Part shown: positions 17,045 through 27,139 of the stretch, in pieces
Layout of the letters: the number at the start of each line of letters is the position of its first letter
Position numbering within the stretch: the stretch's first letter is position 1
Origin: Leptolyngbya sp. FACHB-8
GTDB taxonomy: Bacteria > Cyanobacteriota > Cyanobacteriia > Elainellales > Elainellaceae
NCBI RefSeq assembly: GCF_014695575.1
Contig: NZ_JACJOO010000082.1
Coordinates: 1 to 37,388 of the forward strand
DNA length: 37,388 bases
Reading direction: 5' to 3'
The notes under the pieces: generated by a model
Told to the model about the DNA's origin: nothing
Database searches by the model: none
What the model saw: only the letters and a program-made list of their open reading frames with translations
Made by a program: the position numbers and the translations under genes

Positions 17045-17109
17045 AATCTCCTGGGTGAATCGTTTCACAACAATTCACGCCCCTCAAAAGCCGATTCCTG
17101 CAGGAGATC
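17045..17109. repeat. Family C interspersed element, copy 2
   Basis: The ends AATCTCCTGGGTGAATC and (complement) GATCTCCTGCAGGAATC, with internal CAACAATTCACGC and CGATTC, match the order of motifs in 7239-7315. It lies just downstream of the NRPS stop codon. Confidence 0.55.
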
Positions 17110-17154
17110 TTATCAATTGCCCCAAATGGTTTTTGAGGCAGCCCTAAAAGGGCT

Positions 17155-20100
17155 TTATTGTAACGCATCAGGAGGTGGTAAAAATCCACTGCGGATGAAA
17201 TACGAGAAGTAGGTTGTCATCAGTTGATCGTCTAATGGGGGACAGACCAGATTGATGTCTGCCAGGCCTGCCTGGATGTTTTGAGTATCAAAGTGAATGG
17301 CATTCGTTTGGAAGTAGATCTCGGGAACCGATAGCGGGTAGCCGGATAGGGGTTCCGTCAGAAACGGCAGGAAAGCATGGAGTGCGTGGTCTGGATGTTG
17401 AGCCTGATCGCGAACCGCAGTCAGCCATTGTTCATAGGGAACTGTCTTCAGTGAATAGCCAAATTGCACCATCCACTCGACGAGTTGCGTCCACATGAGC
17501 GATCGCGGATTTGAGAAGTTAAAGGCGTCTCCCAGGGATGTTGGTTTTTGGGACAGATGTACGATCGCTCGACTGATGTAATCGACCGGCGCGATGTCCA
17601 TCGGCATGTTCCAATCTGGGGCTAGGCCCATGTGGATACAGCCTTTGATGAGACTGCGCACGAAATCGGCTCGATTGCAGATCCCCGTTTGACTATGGCC
17701 TTCAATCCAGGCAGGACGGTAGATTGCGGCAGGAATCCCTCGCGCTTGAGCCTGATTAATTAACTGCTCTGCGACCCACTTACTCTGGGTGTAGCCGTAG
17801 AGCCCCTCCAATCGTTCAGGCTGATCCTGGCTACGAATGCTCTGTCCATGTTCATAGGCGATCGGTGAGAATACTCCTACGGTGGAAACAAAATGAACAG
17901 GTTTTGTCCGGGTTTGACCTGCCAGTCTCAAGACTTCTTCAGTGCCCAAAACATTCGCTGCTTTTAGTACAGGGTAGGGATAGATAAAGTTGACTAGCCC
18001 GCCATTGTGATAGATGCTGTCGATCGTCGCACTCAATCTTCGGAATGTCTCCTGGGCCAGCCCTAAATACGGCTTGGATAAATCACCTACAACGGGGATG
18101 ATCCTGTCAGCCTGCTCCGATCGCCATAAAGAATAGTGTTCTAGATTACGCTGTAGCCGTTGCCTCGCTGTTTCCGTGTCGCTGGCCCGCACTAAGCAGT
18201 AAACGTTGGCAGAAGTTTGCTGGAGCAACTCATGCAAGAGAAACGCTCCAAAAAAGCCGGATGCTCCTGTGAGTAGAACATTGGCGGGTTGGGCTGTGGG
18301 GGCGATCGCCTTTCCATTGGCTCTGATAGCTGCGTCCAGAACAACTTCTGCCCGTAGATCAAGGGGGGAAGGTTGGAGGGTTGTTGGTGTTGGCGCTGTT
18401 CTCTCCTCAATCAGGGGTGCCAGTTGCCCGATAGTTGGAGCCAGGAAAAGGTTGACCAGGGAAAACTCAATGTGAAACACACGTTGGATTTGGGCCAGAA
18501 CTTGAGCTGCCAGGAGAGAGTGACCGCCCAGATCAAAGAAATTGTCGTGAATTCCTACCCGTGTGGCTCCCAAAACCTGTTCCCAAATCATGGCTAACTG
18601 TTTTTCAGTGTCGGAGCGGGGTGCTGTGAAATCCCTCAGGTTCAGGGATTCTCGGTGAGGTGCAGGGAGGGCATTGCGATCGACCTTACCATTGGGTGTT
18701 TGGGGCAATGACTCCATCAACACGATCGCCGAAGGCAGCATGAATTCCGGTAGTTTTTCCTTGAGATGACTCCGCAACTGTTGCACGATTTGGCTGGTGC
18801 TGTGGTTCTGTAAGGGGTTGTTGCTGTAGGAATGCCACGGGCGCACTGGCACCGCAGATGATGGTTTTAGCTGAATGGTGGGGGTGGGCGATCGCTGAAA
18901 GACCACATCAAAACAATCCACCTGCTCTGACCACGTAATAGAAACGTGGTAGGCCCATTCCTGCCCTAAACTCCACAGCAATTCCGGGTCAATCCCAGTT
19001 GGTTCCCGGTTCACCAAGGCTGCCTTTAGCCCCGCCACGGTTTGAGAAGCCTCCAGGGTAGAGAGCATACTCATCGCTTCGAGATCAGCAGCAATGCGTG
19101 CATTCTTCACCTGCGTTAGGGCCAGAACCTCGGGCTGATGGTGCTGCAATGTCTGACGGATAGCCGCTGGAGTCCAACCTGAATCCCAAACATGAGGATT
19201 TACGGTCAGAGTATCCTGCTTGGAGCCAACGTGGAGAATGACATCGTAACGGAAACGGGTCATTTCAGTCTGATGCTGACCGTGTTTCAGTTGCAGCTCA
19301 ACCTGGCTGATGGTAGGAAGATGATCTTGGAGAGCCGTAAAGAAGGACGGGTCGATTAACAACTCAGTCTCCTGAGCAACGTGGTCACGGACCAATTGCT
19401 GGACCTGGGCAAGGGGTAATTCGTCTGATGCCTGATACAGTTGAACCGATGTATGGAATGCTTCCAACAACGATAAACAGCGCACATCTCCGACAAAAAC
19501 AGAACCGCCTGGTTTGACAAGGTTGACTGCTGTTTCTAAAACCCGTACCAGATAGTCAACGTCAGGAAAATATTGAATCACGGAATTGAGCACAACCGTA
19601 TCCACAGTTCCCGGCTCTATATCTCCAAGGGCATCGGCGCTACGGGTAGCGAGTGTGACATGGGAATATTGTTCTGGGTTGCGCTGCAACTGCTGCTCAA
19701 CATACTGGATAGCGGCTTCTGAAAGATCAAAGCCAAGATAATCTTGACAATGGGGTGCAATGCGGAATAGCAAAAGTCCGGTACCGCAACCGATTTCTAA
19801 CACGCGATTGGGCCGCAGGGAAAGAATGCGATCGACAGTGCGATCGACCCATTCCTGCATGGCTTCCATTTCATAGGGTAGCCCGGTATAGCTGCTGGTC
19901 CAGATGCCGATGTTGAATGTGGGATCGGCAATATTGCTGCTGGATGTCCGGCTATAAGCTTCGTTGTAGATGGCTTGCCATTGCTGGAGTTGTTCTGCCT
20001 GAAGGCTGGCTTGAATGTCTGTTGGGCTGCCCATTCCCTCTGACGTAGACTTCGGCACCACGTAGGCAACCAACCGCTTATCACCGGGCTGATCTTCCCG

Positions 20101-23100
20101 GGCCACAACAACCGCCTCTCGAATGCTGGAATGCTGGCTAAGAGCTGCTTCGATGTCTCCCAACTCAATCCGAAATCCTCGGATTTTCACCTGGTGATCG
20201 ACCCGTCCCAGGATTTCCAGGGTGCCGTCCGGTCGATAGCGGCCCAGATCCCCCGTTTTATACAGGCGGGTTGCTGTTCCATCCAGTTGCCCCCAGATAA
20301 AGCGCTCAGCGGTCAACTCTGGACGGTTTAAGTAGCCTCGCGCTAACCCGTCTCCGCCGATGAAGACTTCACCTGGTACGCCAATTGGAACTGGGTTAAA
20401 GACGTCGTGGGCATGGGAGTTGAGGATATAAATGTGGGTGTTGGCGATCGCCCGTCCCACAACCACAGGCCCATCCCCTGGCTCTACCGGATGAAGCGCC
20501 GACCAAATCGTTGTTTCCGTTGGGCCATACATATTCCAGAGAGACTGACATCTTGGGAGTAGTTGGTTTGCTAGTTCTCTGGGTAATGCCTCGCCGCCGC
20601 AGAGAAGCTTTAAGCTACGATTTCCCTGCCATCCTCCCGCAAGCAACAACCGCCAGGTTGCAGGGGTTGCCTGCATCACCGTAGCCCCCGATTGCTGAAG
20701 CGCTCTGGACAATTGAGTTGCATTGGAGGCAACCTCACGGCTGACCAATACCAGGCGTGCTCCGACAATCAAGGGGAGATATAGTTCCAGAGCGGCGATG
20801 TCAAACGAAATTGTCGTCACAGCAAGCAGTGTGTCCTGGGCAGTTAAACCTGGTTGTTGCCGCATGGAGTGCAGAAAATTGGTCAGCGCCCGATGTTCGA
20901 TCTGCACCCCTTTGGGCTTGCCTGTAGAACCCGAGGTGTAAATGGTGTAGGCCAAATGGTCAGCGGTGACACCGCTATCGAGATTTTCCTGGGGCGCGAT
21001 CGCAATCTGTTCCCAATGAGTATCCAAACAGACGATCTGGGCCGTATGAGTTGGCAGCTTCTTGACCAGTCCATGCTGGGTCAGCAAAACTGAAATCTCA
21101 GAGTCCTCCAGCATAAACGCCAGTCGTGCCTGGGGATAAGCCGGATCGAGAGGCACATAGGCCCCTCCTGCTTTGAGAATGCCGAGCAACCCAATGACCA
21201 TTTCGAGCGATCGCTCCACACAAATCCCTACCAGGGTTTCTGGTTTCACCCCCAGCGTTTGCAGATAATGCGCCAATCGATTGGATCGCTGGTTCAGTTC
21301 CCGGTAGGTGAGCGATCGCCCTTCAAACTCAACAGCGATCGCATTAGGGGTTCGTTCAACCTGCGCCTCAAAGAGTTGATGCATACAGGCTGAAGGAATA
21401 TCGGCCTGGGTCTGATTCCAGGTGCAGAGTTGCTGCTGTTCGGTGGGAGTGAGCAAGTAGAACTCGGACAGTTTTTGATCCGGGTTCGCCACAATTTTAT
21501 CCAGCAGAATTTGAAAATGCTCGGCTAAACGGGCGATCGTGTCGGCATGAAATAGGTCTGTACTGTACTCAAAGTAGCCGGTTAAACCCGTTGGAGTTTC
21601 CGCTAACTCCAGAAATAGGTCAAACTTGACGGTTTCGTTGTCGATCGCCAGTTGCGTTAAGGCAACACCTGGTATCCCCCAGGCTGAGGTGCGCGTGTTC
21701 TGTAAGTTAAACACCACCTGAACCAGTGGGTTTTGATTCAGATCACGGTCGGGCTGGAGCGATCGCACCAGTTGTTCAAAAGGCAAGTCTTGATGGGCAT
21801 AGGCTTCCAGGGTCGTTTCCCGCACCCGCTGGAGCAATTCCCGAAATGTCGGTTGTCCAGACAAATCGGTTCGCAGCACAATCGTATTGGCAAAAAATCC
21901 GATCAGCGCTTCCAGTTCTGGACGGTGGCGGTTGGCGAGGAGGGAACCGATCGCAATATCGTCCTGCCCACTGTAGTGAAACAGTAGAGTTTGAAAGGCC
22001 CCTAGCAGGGTCATAAACAGCGTAGCCCCTTCCTGGTGACTCAACTGCTTCAGGCGTTCGCTCACCTGATGAGACAAGCTCAGAAAATGACGAGCACCAC
22101 GATAGCGCGTCGTCAATGGACGGGCATAATCCGTCGGCAGTTGTAGCATTGGTGGCAAGCCTGCCAATTTTTGTTTCCAATAGGCAAGCTGCTGTTCTCG
22201 AATGTCATCTTGCAGCCATTGACGATTCCATACTGCAAAATCTGCATATTGAATCTTCAACGCTGGTAATGCAATAGACGTGTGAAAGACGTAATTTTGG
22301 TAAATCGTTGATAATTCGTGGAGCAGGATTGAGAGCGACCAACCATCACAAACAATGTGATGAAGGTTGATGAAAAGAACGTGCTCCGTGTTGCTCATGC
22401 TAAATAACGTGGCACGAAGCAACAAATCCTGAGTTAGATCAAAGGGTCGGCGCGATTCCTCTAGAATCAGCCATCCCAGTTCTGTATCTTGTTGGGTGAC
22501 GGGTAGTGAGGGGGCGATCGCCTGAGGCTCTAAATCAACCACGTTTAGATGGAACGACATCGAGGGACGAATAACCTGAACAGGCTTACCATCCACGATT
22601 AAGAAGTTTGTTCGCACCGCTTCATGGCGATCGACAATGGCCTGGAAACTTTGCTCCAGTGCTTGAACATCCAGCGACCCCTCAATTCGAAATGCTTCAG
22701 GTACGCTGTAGAACGGATGGCTTGGCATTAACTGGTCAAGTAACCACAATGGCTCTTGCACATAGGCTAGAGGCAAGTCTGTATTCCGTGGCACAGGCTC
22801 TAGCTGAAGTGGTGCAGTATCGGAGGACTGCTGCGCAACAATAGTTTCGGCCAGTTGCCGCACGGTTGGAGCATCGAAGAGGCACCGCAACGACAGCTCA
22901 ACCCCAAATGCATCCCGAATCCGAGACATCACCTGGGTTGCCAATAACGAATGCCCACCCAACTCTAGAAAATCGTCATCAATTCCAATATGCTGTAAAC
23001 CCAGCACCCCGGCCCAGATCTGCGCGAGTGTCGCTTCTGTCGCGGTGCGAGGTCGTGTGAGACTTTCGACCTCAGGCTGATGTTGTGGAATGGGTAGGTG

Positions 23101-24702
23101 CAGACGATCCACTTTTCCACTCGGTGTGAGGGGAAACTGATCTAAAACCATCATGCTATGGGGCAGCATGTAGTCAGGAAGCTGTGTTTTGAGAAACTGA
23201 CGCAACAGCTTTGGCAACCTGGCAATATCATCGTCCGTCAGCTCTGGGGCCACAATGACATAGGCAATTAAACGCTGACGCGAATCATCTTCACGGGCGA
23301 TCGCCACCGCTTCTTGCACGGCCGGATGTTGTTCTAGAACCGCTTCAATTTCTCCCAATTCAACCCGAAAACCTCGAATCTTAACCTGTTGATCGGCCCG
23401 TCCCAGGTATTTCAAATTACCATCGGGCAAATAACAGGCTAAATCTCCTGTTTTATAAAGCCGTTCCGTTGATCGCGTGGTCAGCGGATTGGCAATAAAC
23501 CGTTGGTGCGTCAGGTCGGGACGATTGAGGTATTCGCGGGCAAGACACAGCCCTCCAATGTAGACTTCTCCCGCCGTTCCCTCGGGTACGGGTTGCAGTT
23601 GCGGATCCAGCAAATAAATTTCAGTATTGGCGATCACGCGACCAATGGGCGGCAACAGTTCCCATTCTGACGGTGCCCCCTGCATCGTGTAGGCAGTCAC
23701 GACATGGGTTTCCGATGGGCCGTAGTGATTATGGAGGGTGCAATCGGGCATTTGGCTAAACCAATGAGCGATCGCCGGAGTAATCCGCAACTGCTCCCCA
23801 GCCGTAATGACTTCGCGCAGATGCGTTGGAATAGTACCCGTGTCACAAGCCGCATCTGCCAAGTGTTGTAGCGCAACAAATGGCAGAAATAATCGTGCAA
23901 TCTGGGCTTGATTCAAGCACTTCAACAACTCCAGTGGGTCACGGCGTCTGATGTCGGAAATCAGTACGAGTGTGCCGCCCGTGGTCAGAGTGGCAAAGAT
24001 TTCTTGAAACGAAACATCAAAGCTAATCGGGGTAAATTGCAGGGTTTTTGCCCCTGCGGTAATCGATGATTGCTGTTGCCACTGAATCAAGTTAACCAGT
24101 GGAGCATGGGGCATGGCAACGGCTTTGGGCCGTCCCGTTGAGCCAGAGGTATAAATCACATAGGCTAAATGCCCTACCTCAACTTCGCTGGTTGGATTGG
24201 CCGTGCTGAGCTGAGTGATACTCTGAGCTTCTGTATCCAGACAAATTGTTGAAATCGTGCCCGATGGGAGATGAGGTAGCAGGTGACTTTGCGTCAGCAG
24301 TAATGGAGCTTGAGCATTCTCCAGCATGTAGTGCAGCCGCTCGACTGGATAGCTCGGATCGAGCGGCAGGTAGGCTCCTCCTGCCTTCAGAATCGCTAAT
24401 ACGCTGATCACCAGATCAAACGATCGATCAACGCAGAGACCTACTGGGGTATCGGGTTTAACCCCGTGGGATTGCAAAAAATGTGCTAGTTGATTGGCGC
24501 GATCGTTAAGGGCTTGGTAGGTTAAAAACTCACCCTGACAATCGGAGGCAATTTCTTTATAGGCTTCGAGTGCGATCGCCTCTGGGCACTGACTAACCTG
24601 AGCTTCAAATAGGTGATGAATGAGAGAAATATCGGAATTAGACGCATAATACTCATTCATGGGCATAGGCAAGCCCACAGCAGCAGAAGCCCCTTTCATC
24701 AT
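17155..24702 (-). CDS. Bimodular NRPS: A-PCP-C-A(N-MT)-PCP-reductase
   Basis: The 2515-residue protein has A1 at about 30-535 (YTSGSTGRPKAV near 185, PSGKVDR near 527). PCP1 has LGGHSLL near 582. C spans about 630-1075 with HHIVCDG near 782. A2 starts at about 1110 (YTSGSTGKPKGV near 1257). It is split after its A8 motif by an N-methyltransferase (EIGCGTG near 1637, VVLNSVIQYFP). A10 PNGKVDR is near 2004, PCP2 LGGHSLL near 2060. A thioester reductase spans about 2140-2510 (TGASGFFG, catalytic YTQSK near 2303). My hand-aligned pocket codes are DVQFIAHVVK (proline-like) and DILQLGMIWK (one change from glycine). Predicted release is reductive, giving Pro-N-methyl-Gly aldehyde. All core motifs are intact. 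ACAGGT precedes the first ATG. No MbtH, phosphopantetheinyl transferase or transporter is adjacent. Confidence 0.96.
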   Translation of the reverse strand: MMKGASAAVGLPMPMNEYYASNSDISLIHHLFEAQVSQCPEAIALEAYKEIASDCQGEFLTYQALNDRANQLAHFLQSHGVKPDTPVGLCVDRSFDLVISVLAILKAGGAYLPLDPSYPVERLHYMLENAQAPLLLTQSHLLPHLPSGTISTICLDTEAQSITQLSTANPTSEVEVGHLAYVIYTSGSTGRPKAVAMPHAPLVNLIQWQQQSSITAGAKTLQFTPISFDVSFQEIFATLTTGGTLVLISDIRRRDPLELLKCLNQAQIARLFLPFVALQHLADAACDTGTIPTHLREVITAGEQLRITPAIAHWFSQMPDCTLHNHYGPSETHVVTAYTMQGAPSEWELLPPIGRVIANTEIYLLDPQLQPVPEGTAGEVYIGGLCLAREYLNRPDLTHQRFIANPLTTRSTERLYKTGDLACYLPDGNLKYLGRADQQVKIRGFRVELGEIEAVLEQHPAVQEAVAIAREDDSRQRLIAYVIVAPELTDDDIARLPKLLRQFLKTQLPDYMLPHSMMVLDQFPLTPSGKVDRLHLPIPQHQPEVESLTRPRTATEATLAQIWAGVLGLQHIGIDDDFLELGGHSLLATQVMSRIRDAFGVELSLRCLFDAPTVRQLAETIVAQQSSDTAPLQLEPVPRNTDLPLAYVQEPLWLLDQLMPSHPFYSVPEAFRIEGSLDVQALEQSFQAIVDRHEAVRTNFLIVDGKPVQVIRPSMSFHLNVVDLEPQAIAPSLPVTQQDTELGWLILEESRRPFDLTQDLLLRATLFSMSNTEHVLFINLHHIVCDGWSLSILLHELSTIYQNYVFHTSIALPALKIQYADFAVWNRQWLQDDIREQQLAYWKQKLAGLPPMLQLPTDYARPLTTRYRGARHFLSLSHQVSERLKQLSHQEGATLFMTLLGAFQTLLFHYSGQDDIAIGSLLANRHRPELEALIGFFANTIVLRTDLSGQPTFRELLQRVRETTLEAYAHQDLPFEQLVRSLQPDRDLNQNPLVQVVFNLQNTRTSAWGIPGVALTQLAIDNETVKFDLFLELAETPTGLTGYFEYSTDLFHADTIARLAEHFQILLDKIVANPDQKLSEFYLLTPTEQQQLCTWNQTQADIPSACMHQLFEAQVERTPNAIAVEFEGRSLTYRELNQRSNRLAHYLQTLGVKPETLVGICVERSLEMVIGLLGILKAGGAYVPLDPAYPQARLAFMLEDSEISVLLTQHGLVKKLPTHTAQIVCLDTHWEQIAIAPQENLDSGVTADHLAYTIYTSGSTGKPKGVQIEHRALTNFLHSMRQQPGLTAQDTLLAVTTISFDIAALELYLPLIVGARLVLVSREVASNATQLSRALQQSGATVMQATPATWRLLLAGGWQGNRSLKLLCGGEALPRELANQLLPRCQSLWNMYGPTETTIWSALHPVEPGDGPVVVGRAIANTHIYILNSHAHDVFNPVPIGVPGEVFIGGDGLARGYLNRPELTAERFIWGQLDGTATRLYKTGDLGRYRPDGTLEILGRVDHQVKIRGFRIELGDIEAALSQHSSIREAVVVAREDQPGDKRLVAYVVPKSTSEGMGSPTDIQASLQAEQLQQWQAIYNEAYSRTSSSNIADPTFNIGIWTSSYTGLPYEMEAMQEWVDRTVDRILSLRPNRVLEIGCGTGLLLFRIAPHCQDYLGFDLSEAAIQYVEQQLQRNPEQYSHVTLATRSADALGDIEPGTVDTVVLNSVIQYFPDVDYLVRVLETAVNLVKPGGSVFVGDVRCLSLLEAFHTSVQLYQASDELPLAQVQQLVRDHVAQETELLIDPSFFTALQDHLPTISQVELQLKHGQHQTEMTRFRYDVILHVGSKQDTLTVNPHVWDSGWTPAAIRQTLQHHQPEVLALTQVKNARIAADLEAMSMLSTLEASQTVAGLKAALVNREPTGIDPELLWSLGQEWAYHVSITWSEQVDCFDVVFQRSPTPTIQLKPSSAVPVRPWHSYSNNPLQNHSTSQIVQQLRSHLKEKLPEFMLPSAIVLMESLPQTPNGKVDRNALPAPHRESLNLRDFTAPRSDTEKQLAMIWEQVLGATRVGIHDNFFDLGGHSLLAAQVLAQIQRVFHIEFSLVNLFLAPTIGQLAPLIEERTAPTPTTLQPSPLDLRAEVVLDAAIRANGKAIAPTAQPANVLLTGASGFFGAFLLHELLQQTSANVYCLVRASDTETARQRLQRNLEHYSLWRSEQADRIIPVVGDLSKPYLGLAQETFRRLSATIDSIYHNGGLVNFIYPYPVLKAANVLGTEEVLRLAGQTRTKPVHFVSTVGVFSPIAYEHGQSIRSQDQPERLEGLYGYTQSKWVAEQLINQAQARGIPAAIYRPAWIEGHSQTGICNRADFVRSLIKGCIHMGLAPDWNMPMDIAPVDYISRAIVHLSQKPTSLGDAFNFSNPRSLMWTQLVEWMVQFGYSLKTVPYEQWLTAVRDQAQHPDHALHAFLPFLTEPLSGYPLSVPEIYFQTNAIHFDTQNIQAGLADINLVCPPLDDQLMTTYFSYFIRSGFLPPPDALQ

Positions 24703-25044
24703 GTATGTACCTGTAAAATTAAGCTAGCCGCATTGCAACAGGTTAGAAAAATCTGTGCTGATTATGGCCTAAATCGCAAAAAAGTATTTAAGTAATTTTC
24801 CGGATAGTCTAACGAGATTTCAGTAATTCCCTGGATAAGATTAGAATATTTGATTAATGACCTGAATGGCTTTGAAAATCTGTGTGGAAGCCGAAAACCT
24901 AATTTAGGAGGGGTGTATACGTACACACTTTTCTCAAATTAGGTTTTCAGATAGACTCCAAGTAATAGCTAGGGCGGTTCTCGAGAAAATAGAATACGTT
25001 GATATTAAAGCTGCATGGCATATTAATGACTGGGATTGCAGAAC
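24703..25044. other. Region upstream of the NRPS
   Basis: No gene seen. It should hold the NRPS promoter. It contains one imperfect hairpin (24893-24948) and otherwise nothing I can name. Confidence 0.5.
24893..24948. repeat. Inverted repeat, 13-bp perfect outer arms
   Basis: GAAAACCTAATTT (24893-24905) pairs with AAATTAGGTTTTC (24936-24948). The interior GTGTATACGTACAC is itself nearly self-complementary. It may be a transcription end for the CPBP gene or a cruciform element. Confidence 0.6.
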
Positions 25045-25908
25045 TTACACTGATTCAAAGTTTCGAGGTACTCCTTTGAAAACTATTGCACAAAAGATTA
25101 CAGCTTGAATCAGCAAGAAGAAAAAATCTGCTCTTGGATCAATGGCCCCTACAAAAGTAAAAACAGCAGGAGACGGAAGGGCTGAATCTGATGTATTTGC
25201 GACTAAAAAAACAAATAAGTTATTAATACAATGAACACCTAATGCTAACTCCAAACCACTGTCTTTAAGAGTTATAAAAGCGAAGAAAACTCCATAGGCA
25301 AAATAGGTAAGAGCACTCCATATGAATCCGCGTTGCATTTCCGGATTACTAAAGTGAGGTAGCGCAAATATAAAACTTGTTATCAAGATTAAGATAAACT
25401 TGTTCCTGGTAATCAAGCTTAGTCCCTGCATTATATACCCTCTAAAGAGAAACTCTTCGACTGAGGTTTGAATGGGCATAAGAAATAGTGCGAGAGGTAG
25501 GAGTAGAGACCATTGACCTACATCAAATGTATAAATATAGCCTTCTGGATGCAGAATTACATCTAAAAAAGTAAGAATCAAGAGTTGAAGACCCCATATA
25601 CTAAGTCCTAAAAATAATCGTCCAGTGTCGATAGATGAATTCGGATTAACTAACGAATAGAATTTTCGTTGATGAAGCCATTTGACTGCAAGAATTAAAA
25701 TTGCAAGTAAAAAAATAAAAGGGATGGAGGTGGAAACAAAGAAGTTTATGTAAGAAGAATCCAAATTTAAAGATAAGACAGAGTGAAAGAAAATAGCAAT
25801 GTAGCCGCTTAGAAACCACCAATATAAAATAATAGTTAGGATGACGAAAGAATAGAGCCACCACTGATTCTTGCCCTGATAAACTGAATCTAGAAAATTT
25901 TTACTCAT
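25045..25908 (-). CDS. CPBP family intramembrane metalloprotease
   Basis: I choose the ATG at 25908 (MSKNFLDSVY, 287 residues); a TTG 48 bases upstream also opens the frame but is less likely. The product has about eight hydrophobic segments. It carries the CPBP (CAAX protease and bacteriocin-processing) motifs: SVEEFLFRGY with the catalytic Glu-Glu-x3-Arg, ALPHF with the first His, and GVHCINNLF with the second His and Asn. Members cut within membrane proteins; in bacteria they can process peptides or confer bacteriocin immunity. It lies upstream of the NRPS on the same strand, but a 342-bp gap with a hairpin argues against an operon. Base composition is more AT-rich than its neighbours. Confidence 0.9.
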   Translation of the reverse strand: MSKNFLDSVYQGKNQWWLYSFVILTIILYWWFLSGYIAIFFHSVLSLNLDSSYINFFVSTSIPFIFLLAILILAVKWLHQRKFYSLVNPNSSIDTGRLFLGLSIWGLQLLILTFLDVILHPEGYIYTFDVGQWSLLLPLALFLMPIQTSVEEFLFRGYIMQGLSLITRNKFILILITSFIFALPHFSNPEMQRGFIWSALTYFAYGVFFAFITLKDSGLELALGVHCINNLFVFLVANTSDSALPSPAVFTFVGAIDPRADFFFLLIQAVIFCAIVFKGVPRNFESV

Positions 25909-26035
25909 CTTGGTTTTGCTGACTGGGTGCACGTTACTGATGCGGTTAGCTGGCAAGATTCAGAATATTTACGCTCTCTAGCGCCCATGAAGGGCCAGGA
26001 GCCTCAGAACACAGAGAAGTTTCGACCCGGTAAAA

Positions 26036-26698
26036 TTACTCGTCCTCACGTTGTTGCTCCAAAGCTCGACGGCGCTTGAGCCATCCTGTAATGATTGCCA
26101 ACACGAAGGTGCCCAGAAGGGCTACACCTAATAGCACTCGCCCACCTTCAAAGAGGCCAGCGCCAAGGGCAACGAGCGGTGGTTTCGCAACCACAATACT
26201 TAAGCTCAAAGCAGTCATGAAACTGCGCCATGACATTTGGGTTAATCCAACGGCATAGCACACAAAATCAAACACCCCTGTCATTAATACCCCGGTAAAT
26301 AGGAAAAAATTACCTTCCAGGTAGGTGTGGCTTAGATGGTCTATTTTACCTATGAAGCGTTGACCTACCAGGGTTTCTACAAGTTCCCTGCCATAGCGTT
26401 TTGCAATGAAGAAATTGACAGTGCAGGCGATTAAATCTGCGATCGCAATCACAATTAATCCATTGACGAAACCAAATAGAGTTCCTGCCAAAATCGAATA
26501 GGCAGTTCCGGGCAGAGCTGGGATTACAATGCTGGTCAATCGCAACAGTAACACAACCAGTGGTGCCCAAATACCGAATTGATTAACATTGGCTCGAATT
26601 TGTTCGATACCCACCTGATTGACAAACCAGACAACGAGGACAGCACCAATCACCAGCACACTAAATTCAAGAATTCTGATTCCTGTTCTTTTCTTCAT
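26036..26698 (-). CDS. TVP38/TMEM64 (VTT-domain) membrane protein
   Basis: The 220-residue product has five to six hydrophobic segments. The VTT/DedA-like core comprises RLTSIVIPALPGTAYSILAGTLFG followed by ADLIACTVNFFIAKRYGRE, in which the FxxxRYGR element is typical. The C terminus is strongly basic, then acidic (KRRRALEQQREDE), and cytosolic. Family members are linked to lipid scrambling and membrane homeostasis; a specific role here cannot be read. It is full length. Both adjacent gaps contain no other gene. Confidence 0.9.
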   Translation of the reverse strand: MKKRTGIRILEFSVLVIGAVLVVWFVNQVGIEQIRANVNQFGIWAPLVVLLLRLTSIVIPALPGTAYSILAGTLFGFVNGLIVIAIADLIACTVNFFIAKRYGRELVETLVGQRFIGKIDHLSHTYLEGNFFLFTGVLMTGVFDFVCYAVGLTQMSWRSFMTALSLSIVVAKPPLVALGAGLFEGGRVLLGVALLGTFVLAIITGWLKRRRALEQQREDE

Positions 26699-27139
26699 AG
26701 CTTAGATGCCTAAAGGATCAGTTTAGTCTCTATGGTATTACAGACCCCTCGCAGTTATTAGAAGAAATAACGTTCATGATTGCCAGAGGCGAGCTTAATC
26801 CGCCAATTACGAGGCCTCTCACCATCAATTCAATAGAACAGAACGGAATTGCATAGACTAGTAGGCTACGGCCTAAGTTCGTTGCCTATTTTTTGTGGTG
26901 GGGTGCGAAGCACCCCACCACAAAAAATAGGTTATACACTTCTGCCCCAGCCTACTAGACAATTACAATTTTGGAACGTTGCTCCCTGTGAGTATCACTA
27001 TCGTGTAATCTCAAACAACGGAACTTTTATCCGAAATGCCGACTTTAACAGTCGTGGCGGGTAGTGTAATTTAAACCCACTGCGGTAGTTTCTATAGAGT
27101 GGGCAGAGCCACTTCAACCTATCAGCACTTCGATCGCCC
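26699..27139. other. Intergenic region with a palindromic element
   Basis: No gene seen between these divergent genes. It holds the promoters of both and the element at 26858-26958. Confidence 0.5.
26858..26958. repeat. Palindrome with GAA loop and outer inverted repeat
   Basis: The core arms 26885-26906 and 26910-26931 (22 bp) are perfect around GAA, apex GTGC-GAA-GCAC. An outer 10-bp inverted repeat, CTAGTAGGCT (from 26858) and AGCCTACTAG (to 26958), frames it in the way MITE ends do. No target duplication is evident. Confidence 0.7.

Larger units (their letters stand above)
16579..17154. other. Intergenic region with MITE, terminator and repeat
   Basis: No gene seen. From left to right it holds the kinase promoter region, a family A MITE (16860-16937), the NRPS terminator (16959-16983) and family C element copy 2 (17045-17109). 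Confidence 0.6.

Noticed and set aside
21776-22180. 134-codon frame inside the NRPS
   Set aside because: It is a same-strand shadow in another phase of the condensation domain, with no independent signals.
24703-26698. CPBP protease and VTT protein considered as NRPS pathway genes
   Set aside because: They share the strand, but gaps of 127 and 342 bp, a hairpin before the NRPS and a different base composition give no evidence for one operon.
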